Origin: JALOAP01 sp964632355
GTDB taxonomy: Bacteria; Chloroflexota; Dehalococcoidia; Tepidiformales; Tepidiformaceae
Length of the DNA stretch: 27,873 bases
Direction: 5' to 3'
NCBI GenBank assembly: GCA_964632355.1
Contig: CAZWBW010000029.1
Location: forward strand, 1 to 27,873
The notes beneath the pieces are model-generated. The model had not been told where the DNA came from, did no database searches, and was given only the letters and a program-made list of their open reading frames with translations. Position 1 is the first letter of the stretch; every line of letters begins with the position of its first letter. Shown in pieces: positions 7,605-16,305 of the stretch. Both the position numbers and the translations under genes were made by a program.

Positions 7605-8804
7605 CTACTTCGCCGGCGCCGTCAGCGACGAAAACACGTCCTCCAGGATGTCGCAGGCCCGGTCAATCTCATCGTCCGTCACCGTGAGCGGCGGCATGAG
7701 CCGGATCGCGTTCGGTCGCACGTTGTTCACCAGCAGGCCCCGCTCGCGGCACGCCGTCACTACCTCCGCCGCCGCGTCTCGCCCCAGCCCCACCGCAATC
7801 AGCAGCCCGCGGCCACGCACTTCGGTCACCAGCGGGTACCGGTCCTCGATCGACCGCAGCCGCGTGACCAGCTTCTCCGACGCCTCGCGTGCCCTGCCAG
7901 GCAAGTCATGTTCGATGACGTACTCCAGCACCGCCTTCCCGGCGGCCGCGGCCAGGGGGTTCCCCCCGAATGTCGTTCCATGGTCGCCCGGTACGAGGTG
8001 CGCCGCGATCTCTTCGCGCGCCAGTACGGCGCCAATCGGCACCCCGCCCGCGAGGCCTTTCGCGAGCGTCAGGATGTCGGGTGTGATGCCCTCCTGCTCG
8101 TACGCGAACAGCGTCCCGGTTCGACCGATGCCGGTTTGCACCTCGTCGAGGATAAGCAGCAGGTCCCGCTCGTCGCACCACTCCCGAACGGCCTTCAGGT
8201 AGCCCGGCGCCGGGACGTTCACGCCGCCCTCGCCCTGGATGGGCTCCAGCAGCACCGCGACCGTCCGTTCGTTTGTCGCTGCTCGAATCGCCTCGATATC
8301 GTTCCACGGCACGTGCTGGAACCCCGGCGACAGCGGCTCGAATGGCTCCCGGTACCGCGCCGTCCCGGTCGCCGCCAGCGCGCCCATCGTTCGCCCGTGG
8401 AACCCGCCTTCTGTCGCGATGATTTCGTACGCGCCCTTTCGCCGGTCGTGTCCCCAGCGCCGTGCCAGCTTCACTGCCGCCTCGACGGCCTCCGTCCCCG
8501 AGTTGCAGAAGAATGCCCGGTCGAGGCCCGAGTGCTCCACCAGCAGCTTCGCGAGCTCGATCATCGGCGTCGTGTAGAACAGGTTCGACATGTGAATCAG
8601 CGTCGACGCCTGCTGCGCAACTGCCTTCGTCAACACCGGGTGCGCGTGGCCCAGCGAGGTCACCGCCAGTCCGCCAACGAAGTCCAGGTACTCTCGCCCT
8701 TCGGTGTCCCAGACCCGGGTCCCTTCGCCACGTTCGATGACGATCGGCTGTCGCCCGTAGTTCTGAAAGAGATAGCGGCGTTCCTCGGCGATCCAGTCGG
8801 TCAT
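7605..8804 (-). CDS. argD: Acetylornithine aminotransferase
   Basis: A PLP-dependent class III aminotransferase that interconverts N-acetylglutamate semialdehyde and N-acetylornithine. From the chosen start it is 399 residues. It shows FFCNSGTEAVEAA (phosphate-binding loop), GGFHGRTMGAL, ILDEVQTGIGRTG with the PLP-binding aspartate D220, and LTLAKGLAGG with the Schiff-base lysine K249. TTFGGNPLAAAAG follows. The open frame extends to a GTG at 8837, but GAGGA lies 5 bases before the second of two adjacent ATGs, so 8804 is preferred. The flanking argB and argG support ArgD over 4-aminobutyrate or ornithine aminotransferase, although ArgD enzymes often also serve the succinyldiaminopimelate step of lysine synthesis. 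Confidence 0.92.
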   Translation of the reverse strand: MTDWIAEERRYLFQNYGRQPIVIERGEGTRVWDTEGREYLDFVGGLAVTSLGHAHPVLTKAVAQQASTLIHMSNLFYTTPMIELAKLLVEHSGLDRAFFCNSGTEAVEAAVKLARRWGHDRRKGAYEIIATEGGFHGRTMGALAATGTARYREPFEPLSPGFQHVPWNDIEAIRAATNERTVAVLLEPIQGEGGVNVPAPGYLKAVREWCDERDLLLILDEVQTGIGRTGTLFAYEQEGITPDILTLAKGLAGGVPIGAVLAREEIAAHLVPGDHGTTFGGNPLAAAAGKAVLEYVIEHDLPGRAREASEKLVTRLRSIEDRYPLVTEVRGRGLLIAVGLGRDAAAEVVTACRERGLLVNNVRPNAIRLMPPLTVTDDEIDRACDILEDVFSSLTAPAK

Positions 8805-8870
8805 CATCGTCCTCGCGGCCAACATGCCGGTCTGCACGAATGGTACGCGACGCGCTGATACCGCGGGAGG

Positions 8871-10949
8871 CTAGCTGAACGGCGCAGCGGCCAGCAGCGT
8901 GGCGTGCGAACCCGGCTCGTCCACCGACTGGTCACGCGTCCACGTGCTGTCCCGCAACTCCCAGCCCTGTCTCCGGTCGTTCAACAGCAGCGTGAGCAAC
9001 TCCTCGAGTTGCCGCTTGTGCTCCGGCCGCCGAATCGGCGCCAGCACTTCGATGCGTTCGTCGAGGTTTCGCTTCATCACGTCCGCCGAACCGATGAAGA
9101 ACTCCGGGTCGCCGCCGTTTTCGAACCGGTACACGCGCGAGTGCTCGAGAAACCGCCCGATCACGCTCACAACACGCACGTTCTCCGACAGGCCCGGGAT
9201 TCCCGGCCGGAGCCGGCAGATGCCCCGTACGATGAGGTCGACCTGCACACCCGCCTGCGATGCCTCGTACAGCAGCCGCGTGAACTCCCGGTCCTCCAGC
9301 GCGTTCATCTTGAACACGATGCGCGCCGGCCGGCCCGACCGTGCGTTCTCGATCTCCCTCCGAACCCGCCGCTCCAGCTCCGTCCGCAGGTTCGTCGGAG
9401 CGACCAGGAGGTCCTTCGTCTCCAGCCGCTCGGCGTACCCCGTGAGGCGGTTGAACACCTGCACCAGGTCCCGAGTGATGCCCGGGTCAGCCGTGAAGAG
9501 CCCCAGGTCTGTGTACACCCTCGCCGTTCGCGAGTTGTAGTTCCCCGTCCCGATGTGCGCGTAGAGCGTCACCCCGAACGGCTCCTCCCGAACCACCAGG
9601 CAGATCTTGCTGTGCAGCTTCAGGTTCGGGTTCCCATAGGCAACGTGGACACCGGCATCTTCCAGCTTCCGCGCCCATTCGATGTTCGTCGCCTCGTCGA
9701 ACCGGGCCGTGAGTTCGAACAGCACCGCGACCTGCTTGCCACGCCCGGCTGCGTCGATCAGCGACTCCAGGATCGGCGAATCCGGCGAGGTCCGGTACAT
9801 CGTCTGCTTGATCGCGAGCACCGCCGGGTCGCTCGCTGCTTCGTCGATGAACCGAGCCACTGTCTGGTCGAACGACTCGTACGGGTGGTGCACTAGCACA
9901 TCGCGTTCCCGGATCGTGGCAAACAGCGACGTGCCGTCGGCCGGCTGTGCGAAGTCCGAAGGCACGGCCTGCGTGATCGGCGGCTCCTTCAGCTCCGGGA
10001 GTGGCAGCGATGCGATCTGCACGAGGTCCGCCATCCCCAGCAGCCCCTGCGCGTGGAACACTTCGCGCTCCGTCAGGTCCAGTTCCTCCAGCAGCAGTTC
10101 CAGCCGCGGCCCTGGGAACTCGCCCGAAACCGCGAGCGTCACCGCCTCTGCCAGCCGCCGCCGGCGCAACTCACTCTCGATCAGTTCCAGCAGGTCCTCG
10201 GCTTCCTCGCCCGGGCTCCCGATTTCCGCGCTGCGAATCACCCGGATCGCCTGCCAGTCGGTGATCTCCATCCCCGGGAACAGCAGGTCCAGGTGCGCCA
10301 CGATCACGTTTTCGATGGGTACGAACCGCAGGTCGCCCGCCTCGATGAAGCGGGGCCGGTTCTGGGGCACCTTCACGCGCGCGAACCGGTCTTCCCCGCG
10401 CGTTGGGTGCCGCACGTTCAGCGTCACCGAGAGGCTCCCGCCCGAGATGAACGGGAACGGGTGCGCCGGGTCCACTACCAGCGGCGTCAGCACCGGGAAG
10501 ATGGCCTCTTCGAAGTACGCCGAGATCCGTTCGCGCACATCCCGCTCGAGGTCCTCGAATCGGACGAACCGGATGCCGCGCTCTTCCAGCGCTGGCACCA
10601 GTTCCGTCGCCCAGCACCGCTCCATCTCGCGCTGCATCTCGAAGCAGCGTTCGAGCACGAGGTCGAGTTGCTCCGCAATTGTGAGCCCATCGACCGTGGC
10701 TGCGTGCGGGTCCGTCCGCAGCATGCGCTTCAGCCACCCGACGCGCTTCGTATAGAACTCGTCGAGGTTGCTCGCCGCAATCGCCAGGAACTGCACGCGG
10801 TCGAGCAGCCGGTTCCGTGGGTCATGCGCTTCCCACAGCACCCGCTGGTTGAACCCCAGCCAACTCAGCTCCCGGTTCAGGTAGAGCTGCGGGTCGTCGA
10901 GGTCGAGCGCCGGCGGAAGGGCACTCTCGGCAAGCTCCTGGAGGTCCAC
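8871..10949 (-). CDS. ppk1: Polyphosphate kinase 1
   Basis: Makes polyphosphate reversibly from ATP at the cytoplasmic membrane. The 692-residue protein has the normal PPK1 layout. The N domain contains YLNRELSWLGFNQRVL (from residue 23) and NLDEFYTKRVGWLK. The head domain contains HPFPFISG and FARVKVP. The phospholipase D-like C domains contain LAIKQTMYRTSPDSPI, the phosphorylated histidine H446 in KLHSKICLV, HIGTGNYNSRTARVYTDLG and a second histidine in LEHSRVYRF. The start is GTG with GGAGG about 8 bases upstream; an overlapping ATG is out of frame. It is inserted between argB and argD on the same strand with gaps of about 70 bases on each side, so it may be co-transcribed but is not translationally coupled. 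Confidence 0.97.
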   Translation of the reverse strand: MDLQELAESALPPALDLDDPQLYLNRELSWLGFNQRVLWEAHDPRNRLLDRVQFLAIAASNLDEFYTKRVGWLKRMLRTDPHAATVDGLTIAEQLDLVLERCFEMQREMERCWATELVPALEERGIRFVRFEDLERDVRERISAYFEEAIFPVLTPLVVDPAHPFPFISGGSLSVTLNVRHPTRGEDRFARVKVPQNRPRFIEAGDLRFVPIENVIVAHLDLLFPGMEITDWQAIRVIRSAEIGSPGEEAEDLLELIESELRRRRLAEAVTLAVSGEFPGPRLELLLEELDLTEREVFHAQGLLGMADLVQIASLPLPELKEPPITQAVPSDFAQPADGTSLFATIRERDVLVHHPYESFDQTVARFIDEAASDPAVLAIKQTMYRTSPDSPILESLIDAAGRGKQVAVLFELTARFDEATNIEWARKLEDAGVHVAYGNPNLKLHSKICLVVREEPFGVTLYAHIGTGNYNSRTARVYTDLGLFTADPGITRDLVQVFNRLTGYAERLETKDLLVAPTNLRTELERRVRREIENARSGRPARIVFKMNALEDREFTRLLYEASQAGVQVDLIVRGICRLRPGIPGLSENVRVVSVIGRFLEHSRVYRFENGGDPEFFIGSADVMKRNLDERIEVLAPIRRPEHKRQLEELLTLLLNDRRQGWELRDSTWTRDQSVDEPGSHATLLAAAPFS

Positions 10950-10985
10950 GTCATCCCTCCCCGGTTGGGCGAGTATCGCAATCCG

Positions 10986-11000
10986 CGCGCGTTGCGCGCG
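10986..11000. other. CGCGCG hairpin between argB and ppk1
   Basis: CGCGCG (10986-10991), a three-base loop, and CGCGCG (10995-11000) form a short, very stable hairpin in the 71-base gap after argB and before ppk1. No T-tract follows on the minus strand, so it is not a standard intrinsic terminator. It could be an mRNA processing or stability element that separates argB from ppk1 expression. Confidence 0.35.
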
Positions 11001-11020
11001 TCAACGACCGCCCGGTTCGG

Positions 11021-11788
11021 CTATCCGGCCTCGAACAGCGTCCCCTTGCCTTCGCGCTCGAGCAGCATGTGCGGCACACGCCCGTCGACGATCTGCGTCG
11101 GCACACCCATGCTCGCCGCCAGGAGGCAGGCCTCCACTTTCGGAATCATGCCCCCGGCGATTGTCCCGTCCTCGATGAGTGCGCGCGTTCGCTCCGCAGT
11201 CAACGAGGGCAGCGTTGCCCCGTCCGGCCCGCGCACGCCTTCGACGTCCGTCAGGAACACGAGCAACCGCGCCCCGACCGCCGCGGCCACGTGCCCGGCC
11301 ACGGTATCCGCGTTCACGTTCACGAGCTGGTCTGCGCTCTCGCCGGGCACGAACCCGACCGAACTGATGACCGGGATGATCCCCGCGCTGCGGAGCGCCG
11401 CGATCGCCTCCGGGTGCACCTGCTTCGGCTCGCCGACGAACCCGAGTTCGGGCGCGCGGATCTCGCACTCGAGCAGCCGCCCGTCGGCCCCGGAAAGCCC
11501 GACGGCGCGGCCACCCGCCGCGTTGATAGCGGCAACGATGCGCTTGTTCACGAGCCCCGCGAAAACCGCCACGACCACGGGCAGCACCTGCTCGTCGGTC
11601 ACCCGCAGTCCGCGCTCGAACCGGCTCTCGATGCGCATCGCCTCCAGCCAGCGGCTCGCTTCCGCGCCGCCACCATGCACTACGACGGGCACATCCCCGT
11701 CCTGCGCCAGCTTCGCGACATCCGCGAACGTCGTGTCGGCCGCACCCAGCGTGCTGCCCCCGATTTTGATAACCAGTGGACCGCTCAT
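11021..11788 (-). CDS. argB: Acetylglutamate kinase
   Basis: Phosphorylates N-acetylglutamate with ATP, the second step of arginine synthesis. The 255-residue amino acid kinase fold shows LVIKIGGSTLG (phosphate loop, residues 5-15), VVVHGGGAEASRWL, LVNVNADTVAGHVAAAVGARLLVFLTD and GGMIPKVEA. It lacks the N-terminal extension seen in many arginine-inhibited hexameric enzymes, so feedback inhibition through that helix is unlikely (inference). The ATG overlaps the argJ stop (ATGA at 11785-11788). A much longer open frame runs upstream through argJ in another phase but is only the GC-rich shadow of argJ. Confidence 0.96.
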   Translation of the reverse strand: MSGPLVIKIGGSTLGAADTTFADVAKLAQDGDVPVVVHGGGAEASRWLEAMRIESRFERGLRVTDEQVLPVVVAVFAGLVNKRIVAAINAAGGRAVGLSGADGRLLECEIRAPELGFVGEPKQVHPEAIAALRSAGIIPVISSVGFVPGESADQLVNVNADTVAGHVAAAVGARLLVFLTDVEGVRGPDGATLPSLTAERTRALIEDGTIAGGMIPKVEACLLAASMGVPTQIVDGRVPHMLLEREGKGTLFEAG

Positions 11789-12984
11789 GTGGTGTAGTCC
11801 GCGTTGATGTGTACGTACTCGGCCGTGAGGTCGCACCCCCAGCCCGTGGCCGAGAACGGCCCCGCGCCGAGGTCCACCTCGATCGTCACCGTGTCGCCGC
11901 GCATCGCCCGCGAGACTTCGTCCGCGTCGAACTCGGTCGGCCGCTGTTTCTCGAACACGCGGGTTCCGCACACCGAGATAACCACGTCGTTCTCGTCGAA
12001 CTGCACAGCCGAACGCCCGATCACTGCCGTGATGCGCCCCCAGTTTGGGTCCGCACCATGCACGGCGCTCTTCAGCAGGTACGATGTCGTCAGCAGCCGA
12101 ACGAGCGACCGCGCGTCCGCATTCGACGCAGCCCCGGTGACGGTCACCTCCATCAGCTTCGTCGCGCCCTCGCCATCCCGCGCAATCTCCTTCGCGAGGT
12201 AGACACACAACGCTTCGAGCGCCGCCGTGAAGCTCCCCGCGAGCGGCGAGTCCTCGGTGATCGGTTCGCCCCCGGCTGCCCCGTTCGCGAACAGCAGGAC
12301 GGTGTCGCTCGGGCTCGTGTCCCCGTCGACGCTCACGAGGTTGAACGATCGGTCGACGGCGCTGCTGAGCGCCGACTGCAGAAACCCGGGTTCGACTGGC
12401 GCGTCTGTCGTCAGGAAGGCGAGCATCGTCGCCATGTTCGGGTGAATCATTCCCGAACCCTTCGCGCACCCGCCGAGGATGTACTGCCCGAACCGCACGC
12501 TCCCGTGCTTGGGTCGCGTGTCCGTTGTCATAATCGCGCGCGCGAAGTCCCGGCCCGCCAGCGGCGAAAGCGAAATCTGCTCGATTCCCGCTTCGATCTT
12601 CTCCATCGGCAGGAACTGGCCGATGACGCCGGTCGAGCACACCAGCACATCCTCGGCCTGCAAGCCCAGCTGCCGCCCCACGAGCTCGGTCATGCGCTGC
12701 GCATCCTCGATGCCCCGCTGGCCGGTGCTCGAATTCGCGACGCCGCTGTTAACCACCACCGCCTGTGCCCGCTGCCGCGGCAGCCGCGCCGCGTTCACCT
12801 CGACCGCCGCCGACCGCAGCCGGTTCTTCGTGAACGTCCCCGCCACCGCGCACGGCGCTGAAGACGCGAGCACGCCGAGGTCCAGCTTGTCCTCGCCGAA
12901 CGTCTTGATGCCCGCGTATACCGCGCCCGCCTGGTACCCCTGCGGGGAGGTCACCGTCCCCTCGGTGTCGATCGGCAGGCTCAT
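11785..12984 (-). CDS. argJ: Bifunctional glutamate N-acetyltransferase/ornithine acetyltransferase
   Basis: Transfers the acetyl group from N-acetylornithine to glutamate, closing the acetyl cycle. Bifunctional forms also use acetyl-CoA to start it. The 399-residue protein is full length. The self-cleavage site is clear: GSGMIHPNMATMLAFL, with cleavage expected between A185 and T186 and T186 as the nucleophile. Other family blocks are VVVNSGVANSSTG, STGVIGQFLPM, SVDGDTSPSDTV and HGADPNWGRI. It overlaps argC upstream and argB downstream by ATGA. No argA-like or argE-like gene is visible, which fits use of the recycling route. Whether this copy is mono- or bifunctional cannot be read from the sequence. 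Confidence 0.96.
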   Translation of the reverse strand: MSLPIDTEGTVTSPQGYQAGAVYAGIKTFGEDKLDLGVLASSAPCAVAGTFTKNRLRSAAVEVNAARLPRQRAQAVVVNSGVANSSTGQRGIEDAQRMTELVGRQLGLQAEDVLVCSTGVIGQFLPMEKIEAGIEQISLSPLAGRDFARAIMTTDTRPKHGSVRFGQYILGGCAKGSGMIHPNMATMLAFLTTDAPVEPGFLQSALSSAVDRSFNLVSVDGDTSPSDTVLLFANGAAGGEPITEDSPLAGSFTAALEALCVYLAKEIARDGEGATKLMEVTVTGAASNADARSLVRLLTTSYLLKSAVHGADPNWGRITAVIGRSAVQFDENDVVISVCGTRVFEKQRPTEFDADEVSRAMRGDTVTIEVDLGAGPFSATGWGCDLTAEYVHINADYTT

Positions 12985-14009
12985 GGGTAGACCGCCGGCA
13001 CGTCGAGGCCCGCCTCCTGCGGCAGCCCCAACATGAGGTTCATATTCTCGATGGCCTGGCCCGCAGCGCCCTTCACCAGGTTGTCCAGTACGCCGATAGC
13101 CACCAGCATCCCGTGCCGCTCATCCACCACCGGGTGCACCAGGCACATGTTGTTGCCAAGCGTGTGCTTCGTGTGCGGCGGCGTCTCCGTCACGCGGGTA
13201 AACGGCGCGTCCTTGTAGAACTCGCGGTAGATCTCCAGCACCTCGGCCTTCGTCACGCTCCGCGTCAGCGGTGCGTAGCACGTCGCGTGGATCCCGCGCG
13301 TCATCGGCACCAGGTGCGGCACGAACGTCACCCGCGGCGCCACGCCGTCGGCACGAAGTACCCCGAGCTCCTGCGCGATTTCCGGCTGGTGGTTGTGGTT
13401 CGCCACCTTGTACGCCGAAACGTCTTCGTTCACGTCGCTGTAGCTGTATCCGCCGCCGGTCCCGCGGCCAGCACCCGAAATCCCGGATTTCGCGTCTACC
13501 ACAATCGGGTCGCCCACGATCCCGGCCGCCACTGCGGGCGCCAGCGCAAGGATCGACGTCGCCGGGTAACACCCCGGGTTCGCCACCAGCGTAGCCGTCC
13601 GGATCTTCTCCCGGTTCAGCTCGGGCAGGCCGTACACCGCGTCCGCCAGCAGATCGGGCGCCGGGTGCGGCTGTCCGAACCACTCCTTGAACGCCGCCTC
13701 TTCCTTCAGCCGGAAGTCCGCCGCGATGTCGATGACCTTCACGCCCGCACGAACGAACGGCGCACATGCCTCGGCGCTCGCCGCCGTTGGCATCGCCGAG
13801 AACACGACGTCCACATCGCCCGTGATCTCCGGCTGGATCTCCAGGTCGCCATACAGCGCGAGGTGCGGAAACGCCTCGCCCAACTTCTGGCCCGCAAGAC
13901 TCCGTCCGGTAGCCGACGTTATCCGAACATGCGGATGCTTCCACAACAGGCGGGCAGCTTCCATGCCCGCAAACCCGGTTACGTTGATGATGCCGACACG
14001 GTAACTCAC
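12981..14009 (-). CDS. argC: N-acetyl-gamma-glutamyl-phosphate reductase
   Basis: Reduces N-acetylglutamyl phosphate to the semialdehyde with NADPH. From the chosen start it is 342 residues, the size of type 1 ArgC. The nucleotide-binding loop reads VGIINVTGFAG, with Asn in place of the first loop glycine of the usual GIVGATGYTG. The nucleophile is C147 in VANPGCYPATS, and GISGAGRG and FVPHLVPMTRGI follow. The open frame runs up to 14060, but the extra 17 residues are not family-like. The GTG at 14009 gives a standard N terminus, although its ribosome binding site is weak. It is the first gene of the arginine series and overlaps argJ by ATGA. Confidence 0.94.
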   Translation of the reverse strand: MSYRVGIINVTGFAGMEAARLLWKHPHVRITSATGRSLAGQKLGEAFPHLALYGDLEIQPEITGDVDVVFSAMPTAASAEACAPFVRAGVKVIDIAADFRLKEEAAFKEWFGQPHPAPDLLADAVYGLPELNREKIRTATLVANPGCYPATSILALAPAVAAGIVGDPIVVDAKSGISGAGRGTGGGYSYSDVNEDVSAYKVANHNHQPEIAQELGVLRADGVAPRVTFVPHLVPMTRGIHATCYAPLTRSVTKAEVLEIYREFYKDAPFTRVTETPPHTKHTLGNNMCLVHPVVDERHGMLVAIGVLDNLVKGAAGQAIENMNLMLGLPQEAGLDVPAVYP

Positions 14010-14203
14010 GCTGTCATTCTGCGACCTTCTACCCAAGCAATCCACCATCCGAAAAATCAACTGCTCGTCATTAACAGCCTTCTCGTTCCCGCATGAAACC
14101 TTTACCCTACTCTGGACCGGGTTTATGCGACGGTCATAATGTCCGGGAAAGGCCGCCGCCCCGCGGCCGCCTAGCGGCCACTCACCCCGCCGAGGAGGGC
14201 GAA
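14010..14203. promoter_or_regulatory. Divergent control region argC / bactofilin
   Basis: This is a 194-base spacer between two divergent genes and is AT-richer than its surroundings around 14040-14145. For the plus-strand gene the best promoter candidate is CTGGAC (14112-14117), a 17-base spacer and CATAAT (14135-14140); the -35 match is poor. For argC an AT-rich stretch with TTGATT and TGTTAATG occurs about 50-75 bases before the start, but no pair has good spacing. I see no ArgR-type box. The GAGGAGG ribosome binding site of the bactofilin lies at 14192-14198. Confidence 0.35.
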
Positions 14204-14839
14204 ATGCAAATCAAGAAGACCCAGCGGGACGAGAGGTACACCGACCTCACGTCTGCCTATGCGGACCAGTCTGGTACTCCCGACGAGTACACCGTCAACC
14301 AGCCGCGGCCAGGCGCTCGCGGCCCTCAGCACGACGCGGAAGCCGAAGCACGGCAGCCCGCGCGCCAGGAAAGCGTCGTCGACGCCGAATCGACCTTCGA
14401 CGGTAAGTACGAGACTGCGCGTGACCTCCGCATTCTCGGCCACGTCAGCGGCGAAATCGTCTGCCGCGGTCTCCTGACCATCGAACAGGACGCTTCGGCC
14501 AAGGCCAAGATCCAGGCTCGCGACGTCCAGGTTCGCGGCCGCGTCGAAGGTGACCTTGTCTGCAGCGGACGCCTTACCATCACCTCCACTGGCGTCGTAA
14601 GCGGGACCATCAAGGTCGCCACCCTCGTCGTCGAAGAAGGCGCTACCGTTCGCGGTACGGTCGAAACCGCCGCCTCTGGCGATATCGAGGACAGCTCCGA
14701 AACGCGCGAACGCTCCAACAAGAAAGACCAAAAGGACGGCGAAGAGTCCGGGAAGGGCGGCCGCTGGAACAACCGCCGCGAAGTCCCCTCGTTCGCCCTG
14801 GTCTCCTCCGAAGAGCGTGCTTCTTCCGACCGCAACTAG
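14204..14839 (+). CDS. Bactofilin (polymer-forming cytoskeletal protein)
   Basis: A 211-residue protein with a central right-handed beta-helix domain (about residues 65-160). It shows the short repeats typical of bactofilins: ILGHVSGEIVCRGLLTIEQ, VQVRGRVEGDLVCSGRLTI, and GTIKVATLVVEEGATVRGTVE. Bactofilins self-assemble without nucleotide into filaments that position cell-wall enzymes or shape cells. The N-terminal 60 residues and the C-terminal 50 residues are polar, charged and probably disordered, and there is no membrane helix. The ATG at 14204 has GAGGAGG at 14192-14198, so the longer open frame upstream is not used. It stands alone on the plus strand and is closed by a strong terminator. 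Confidence 0.9.
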   Translation: MQIKKTQRDERYTDLTSAYADQSGTPDEYTVNQPRPGARGPQHDAEAEARQPARQESVVDAESTFDGKYETARDLRILGHVSGEIVCRGLLTIEQDASAKAKIQARDVQVRGRVEGDLVCSGRLTITSTGVVSGTIKVATLVVEEGATVRGTVETAASGDIEDSSETRERSNKKDQKDGEESGKGGRWNNRREVPSFALVSSEERASSDRN

Positions 14840-14862
14840 TTTCCCGTTGCAGCAATGTCGAA

Positions 14863-14889
14863 GGGGCGACAAATTTGTCGCCCCTTTTT
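14863..14889 (+). terminator. Intrinsic terminator of the bactofilin gene
   Basis: GGGGCGACAAA (14863-14873) and TTTGTCGCCCC (14874-14884) form a perfect self-complementary stem followed at once by TTTTT (14885-14889). It starts 24 bases after the bactofilin stop codon. On the minus strand it lies 28 bases past the end of the small basic protein gene, but no T-run follows there, so it acts best on the plus strand. Confidence 0.92.
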
Positions 14890-14916
14890 CGTGCTCTCGT
14901 TCTGGTCCCCGACCGT

Positions 14917-15171
14917 TTATACGACGGTGAAGTAGACGTTACCGTCAGCGACCCACGTGTTGACCGTCTTGTTCAAGCGCTTCGCAGCACGGCTGATTCG
15001 AAGCGCAATGCCACGTGGCGATTCTCCCCGAGCAGGCGTCAGCTTCCCCGCCTTCCCAGGCGTAACACTCTCGATGTACTTCTCGTACTCGCGCATCCGG
15101 GCTGCGAGCCGGCCCGTCTGGCGCGCAGGGCGAGGCGCTTCACTTTCCTTGATGACGGTGAACTCTGCCAT
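14917..15171 (-). CDS. Small basic hypothetical protein
   Basis: An 84-residue protein, rich in Arg, Lys and Ala, that I do not recognise. Charged helical segments (RLAARMREYEKYIESV, ALRISRAAKRLNKTVN) precede a short C-terminal beta-like end TWVADGNVYFTVV. The basic charge and small size would fit a nucleic-acid-binding or ribosome-associated protein, but this is inference. The ribosome binding site before the ATG is weak. It follows the coiled-coil gene on the same strand after a 109-base gap that holds a TAGAAT -10-like hexamer without a good -35 partner. Confidence 0.6.
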   Translation of the reverse strand: MAEFTVIKESEAPRPARQTGRLAARMREYEKYIESVTPGKAGKLTPARGESPRGIALRISRAAKRLNKTVNTWVADGNVYFTVV

Positions 15172-15280
15172 GGTCAGTTCTCAGATCCTTCTGCCGAAAT
15201 TCTACTCCAGTGAGTGACCGCACTGTTCGGCACCAACACTACCATAGCACGCTCGCACTGCACACCATTTCCCCAGCAAC

Positions 15281-15793
15281 TTATCGTTTTTCCTGGAGAC
15301 TCTCGATACTGATCCGTATCGAATCGAGGAACGCTTGGAGTTGATTCTCCAGCCGCCGCAGCACCTCCAGCGCGTACTGGTCCGCGTCATCTAGCTGTCG
15401 CGTCGCTGCTTCCGCAGCTTCACTCAGGTGCGCCGCCGCCGTCGCGTCCGCTTCAGCTATCACCTGTCGTGCGCGTGTTTCCGCTTCCAGCAATAACTGT
15501 TGGCAGCGTTCCTGTGCCTCACGTACCAGCGGGCTTTCATCAAGCCTCCGTTGCCGTTCCTCATCTGCCCGCCGCAACAGCTCGTCCGCCTGTTGCTGCG
15601 CCTCCTCCAGGATCCGGTCCCGCTGTTCGATAATCTGCGTTGCCTGCCGTACCTCCGCAGGCACAGCAAGACGCATCTGGTCGATCACGTCAAGCATCCG
15701 CTTCCGGTCGACCACAAGATTCCCACCGACAGGCAACCGTCGCGCCTGAACGACGAGTTCTTCAAGGCTGTCGATGAGGTCCAGGATTTCCAC
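15281..15793 (-). CDS. Coiled-coil protein, DivIVA / F0-b-like
   Basis: A 170-residue protein that is almost entirely a predicted coiled coil from about residue 45, rich in Glu, Gln, Arg and Ala (for example RDRILEEAQQQADELLRRA). It has no membrane segment. The first 45 residues (EILDLIDSLEELVVQARRL followed by VDRKRMLDVIDQMRLAVP) form a separate short domain that reads like a dimerising head. Proteins like this are often labelled ATP synthase subunit B-like or DivIVA-like from coiled-coil similarity alone. A gene of this kind next to coaD is, as I recall, common in Chloroflexota. It starts at GTG 26 bases after coaD. A role in division or polar growth is possible but not shown. Confidence 0.72.
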   Translation of the reverse strand: MEILDLIDSLEELVVQARRLPVGGNLVVDRKRMLDVIDQMRLAVPAEVRQATQIIEQRDRILEEAQQQADELLRRADEERQRRLDESPLVREAQERCQQLLLEAETRARQVIAEADATAAAHLSEAAEAATRQLDDADQYALEVLRRLENQLQAFLDSIRISIESLQEKR

Positions 15794-15819
15794 GTGCCCC
15801 GGTTGGGACTCCTATTGTT

Positions 15820-16305
15820 CTATACCGGCTGGCCCAGTTTCTTCCGAATCGCAGTCCGAACGTGCGGCGGTACAAGGTCCGCCACATCGTAGCCCAGCCG
15901 CGAGACCTCGCGGATTCGGCTAGCACTAACGTACAGGAATTCCTGGTTAGCCATCAGATACACCGACTCAAGGTGCGGCGCCATCTTCCGGTTCATCAGC
16001 GCCATGTCGAACTCCGCTTCGAAGTCGCTCACCGCCCGGATGCCGCGCACAATCGCCACCGCACCCTTCTTCTTCGCGAATTCCACGGTCATCTCGTCGA
16101 ATCCTTCGACTTCGACCGTCGGCAGGTGCTCCACAGCCTTCCTGAACAGTTCGATGCGCTCCTCCCAGGAGAACATCCCGACCTTCTCCCGCCCCTTCAC
16201 AACCGCAACTATCACCCGGTCAAACAGGTGAGTCATTCGCTGCACCAGGTCGAGATGCCCGTTCGTTACCGGATCGAAGCCGCCCGGAAAGATTGCAATC
16301 CTCAT
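15820..16305 (-). CDS. coaD: Pantetheine-phosphate adenylyltransferase
   Basis: Catalyses the penultimate step of coenzyme A synthesis, transferring AMP from ATP to 4'-phosphopantetheine. The 161-residue length is standard. The nucleotidyltransferase motif PGGFDPVTNGHLDL occupies residues 7-20 (HxGH-type TNGH). GIRAVSDFEAEFDMALMNRKM forms the substrate-binding block, and YVSASRIREVSRLGYDVADLVP the ATP-binding end. The more usual Ser-Ser-Ser is Ser-Ala-Ser here. The ATG overlaps the rsmD stop (ATGA at 16302-16305), the widespread rsmD-coaD pairing. Confidence 0.97.
   Translation of the reverse strand: MRIAIFPGGFDPVTNGHLDLVQRMTHLFDRVIVAVVKGREKVGMFSWEERIELFRKAVEHLPTVEVEGFDEMTVEFAKKKGAVAIVRGIRAVSDFEAEFDMALMNRKMAPHLESVYLMANQEFLYVSASRIREVSRLGYDVADLVPPHVRTAIRKKLGQPV

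Noticed and set aside
11789..12640. Upstream extension of argB in frame through argJ
   Set aside because: The family N terminus begins at the ATG at 11788, which overlaps the argJ stop; the extension is argJ read in another frame.
14863..14889. Bidirectional terminator for the bactofilin and the small basic gene
   Set aside because: The stem is symmetric, but only the plus strand has a T-tract, so use on the minus strand is not supported.
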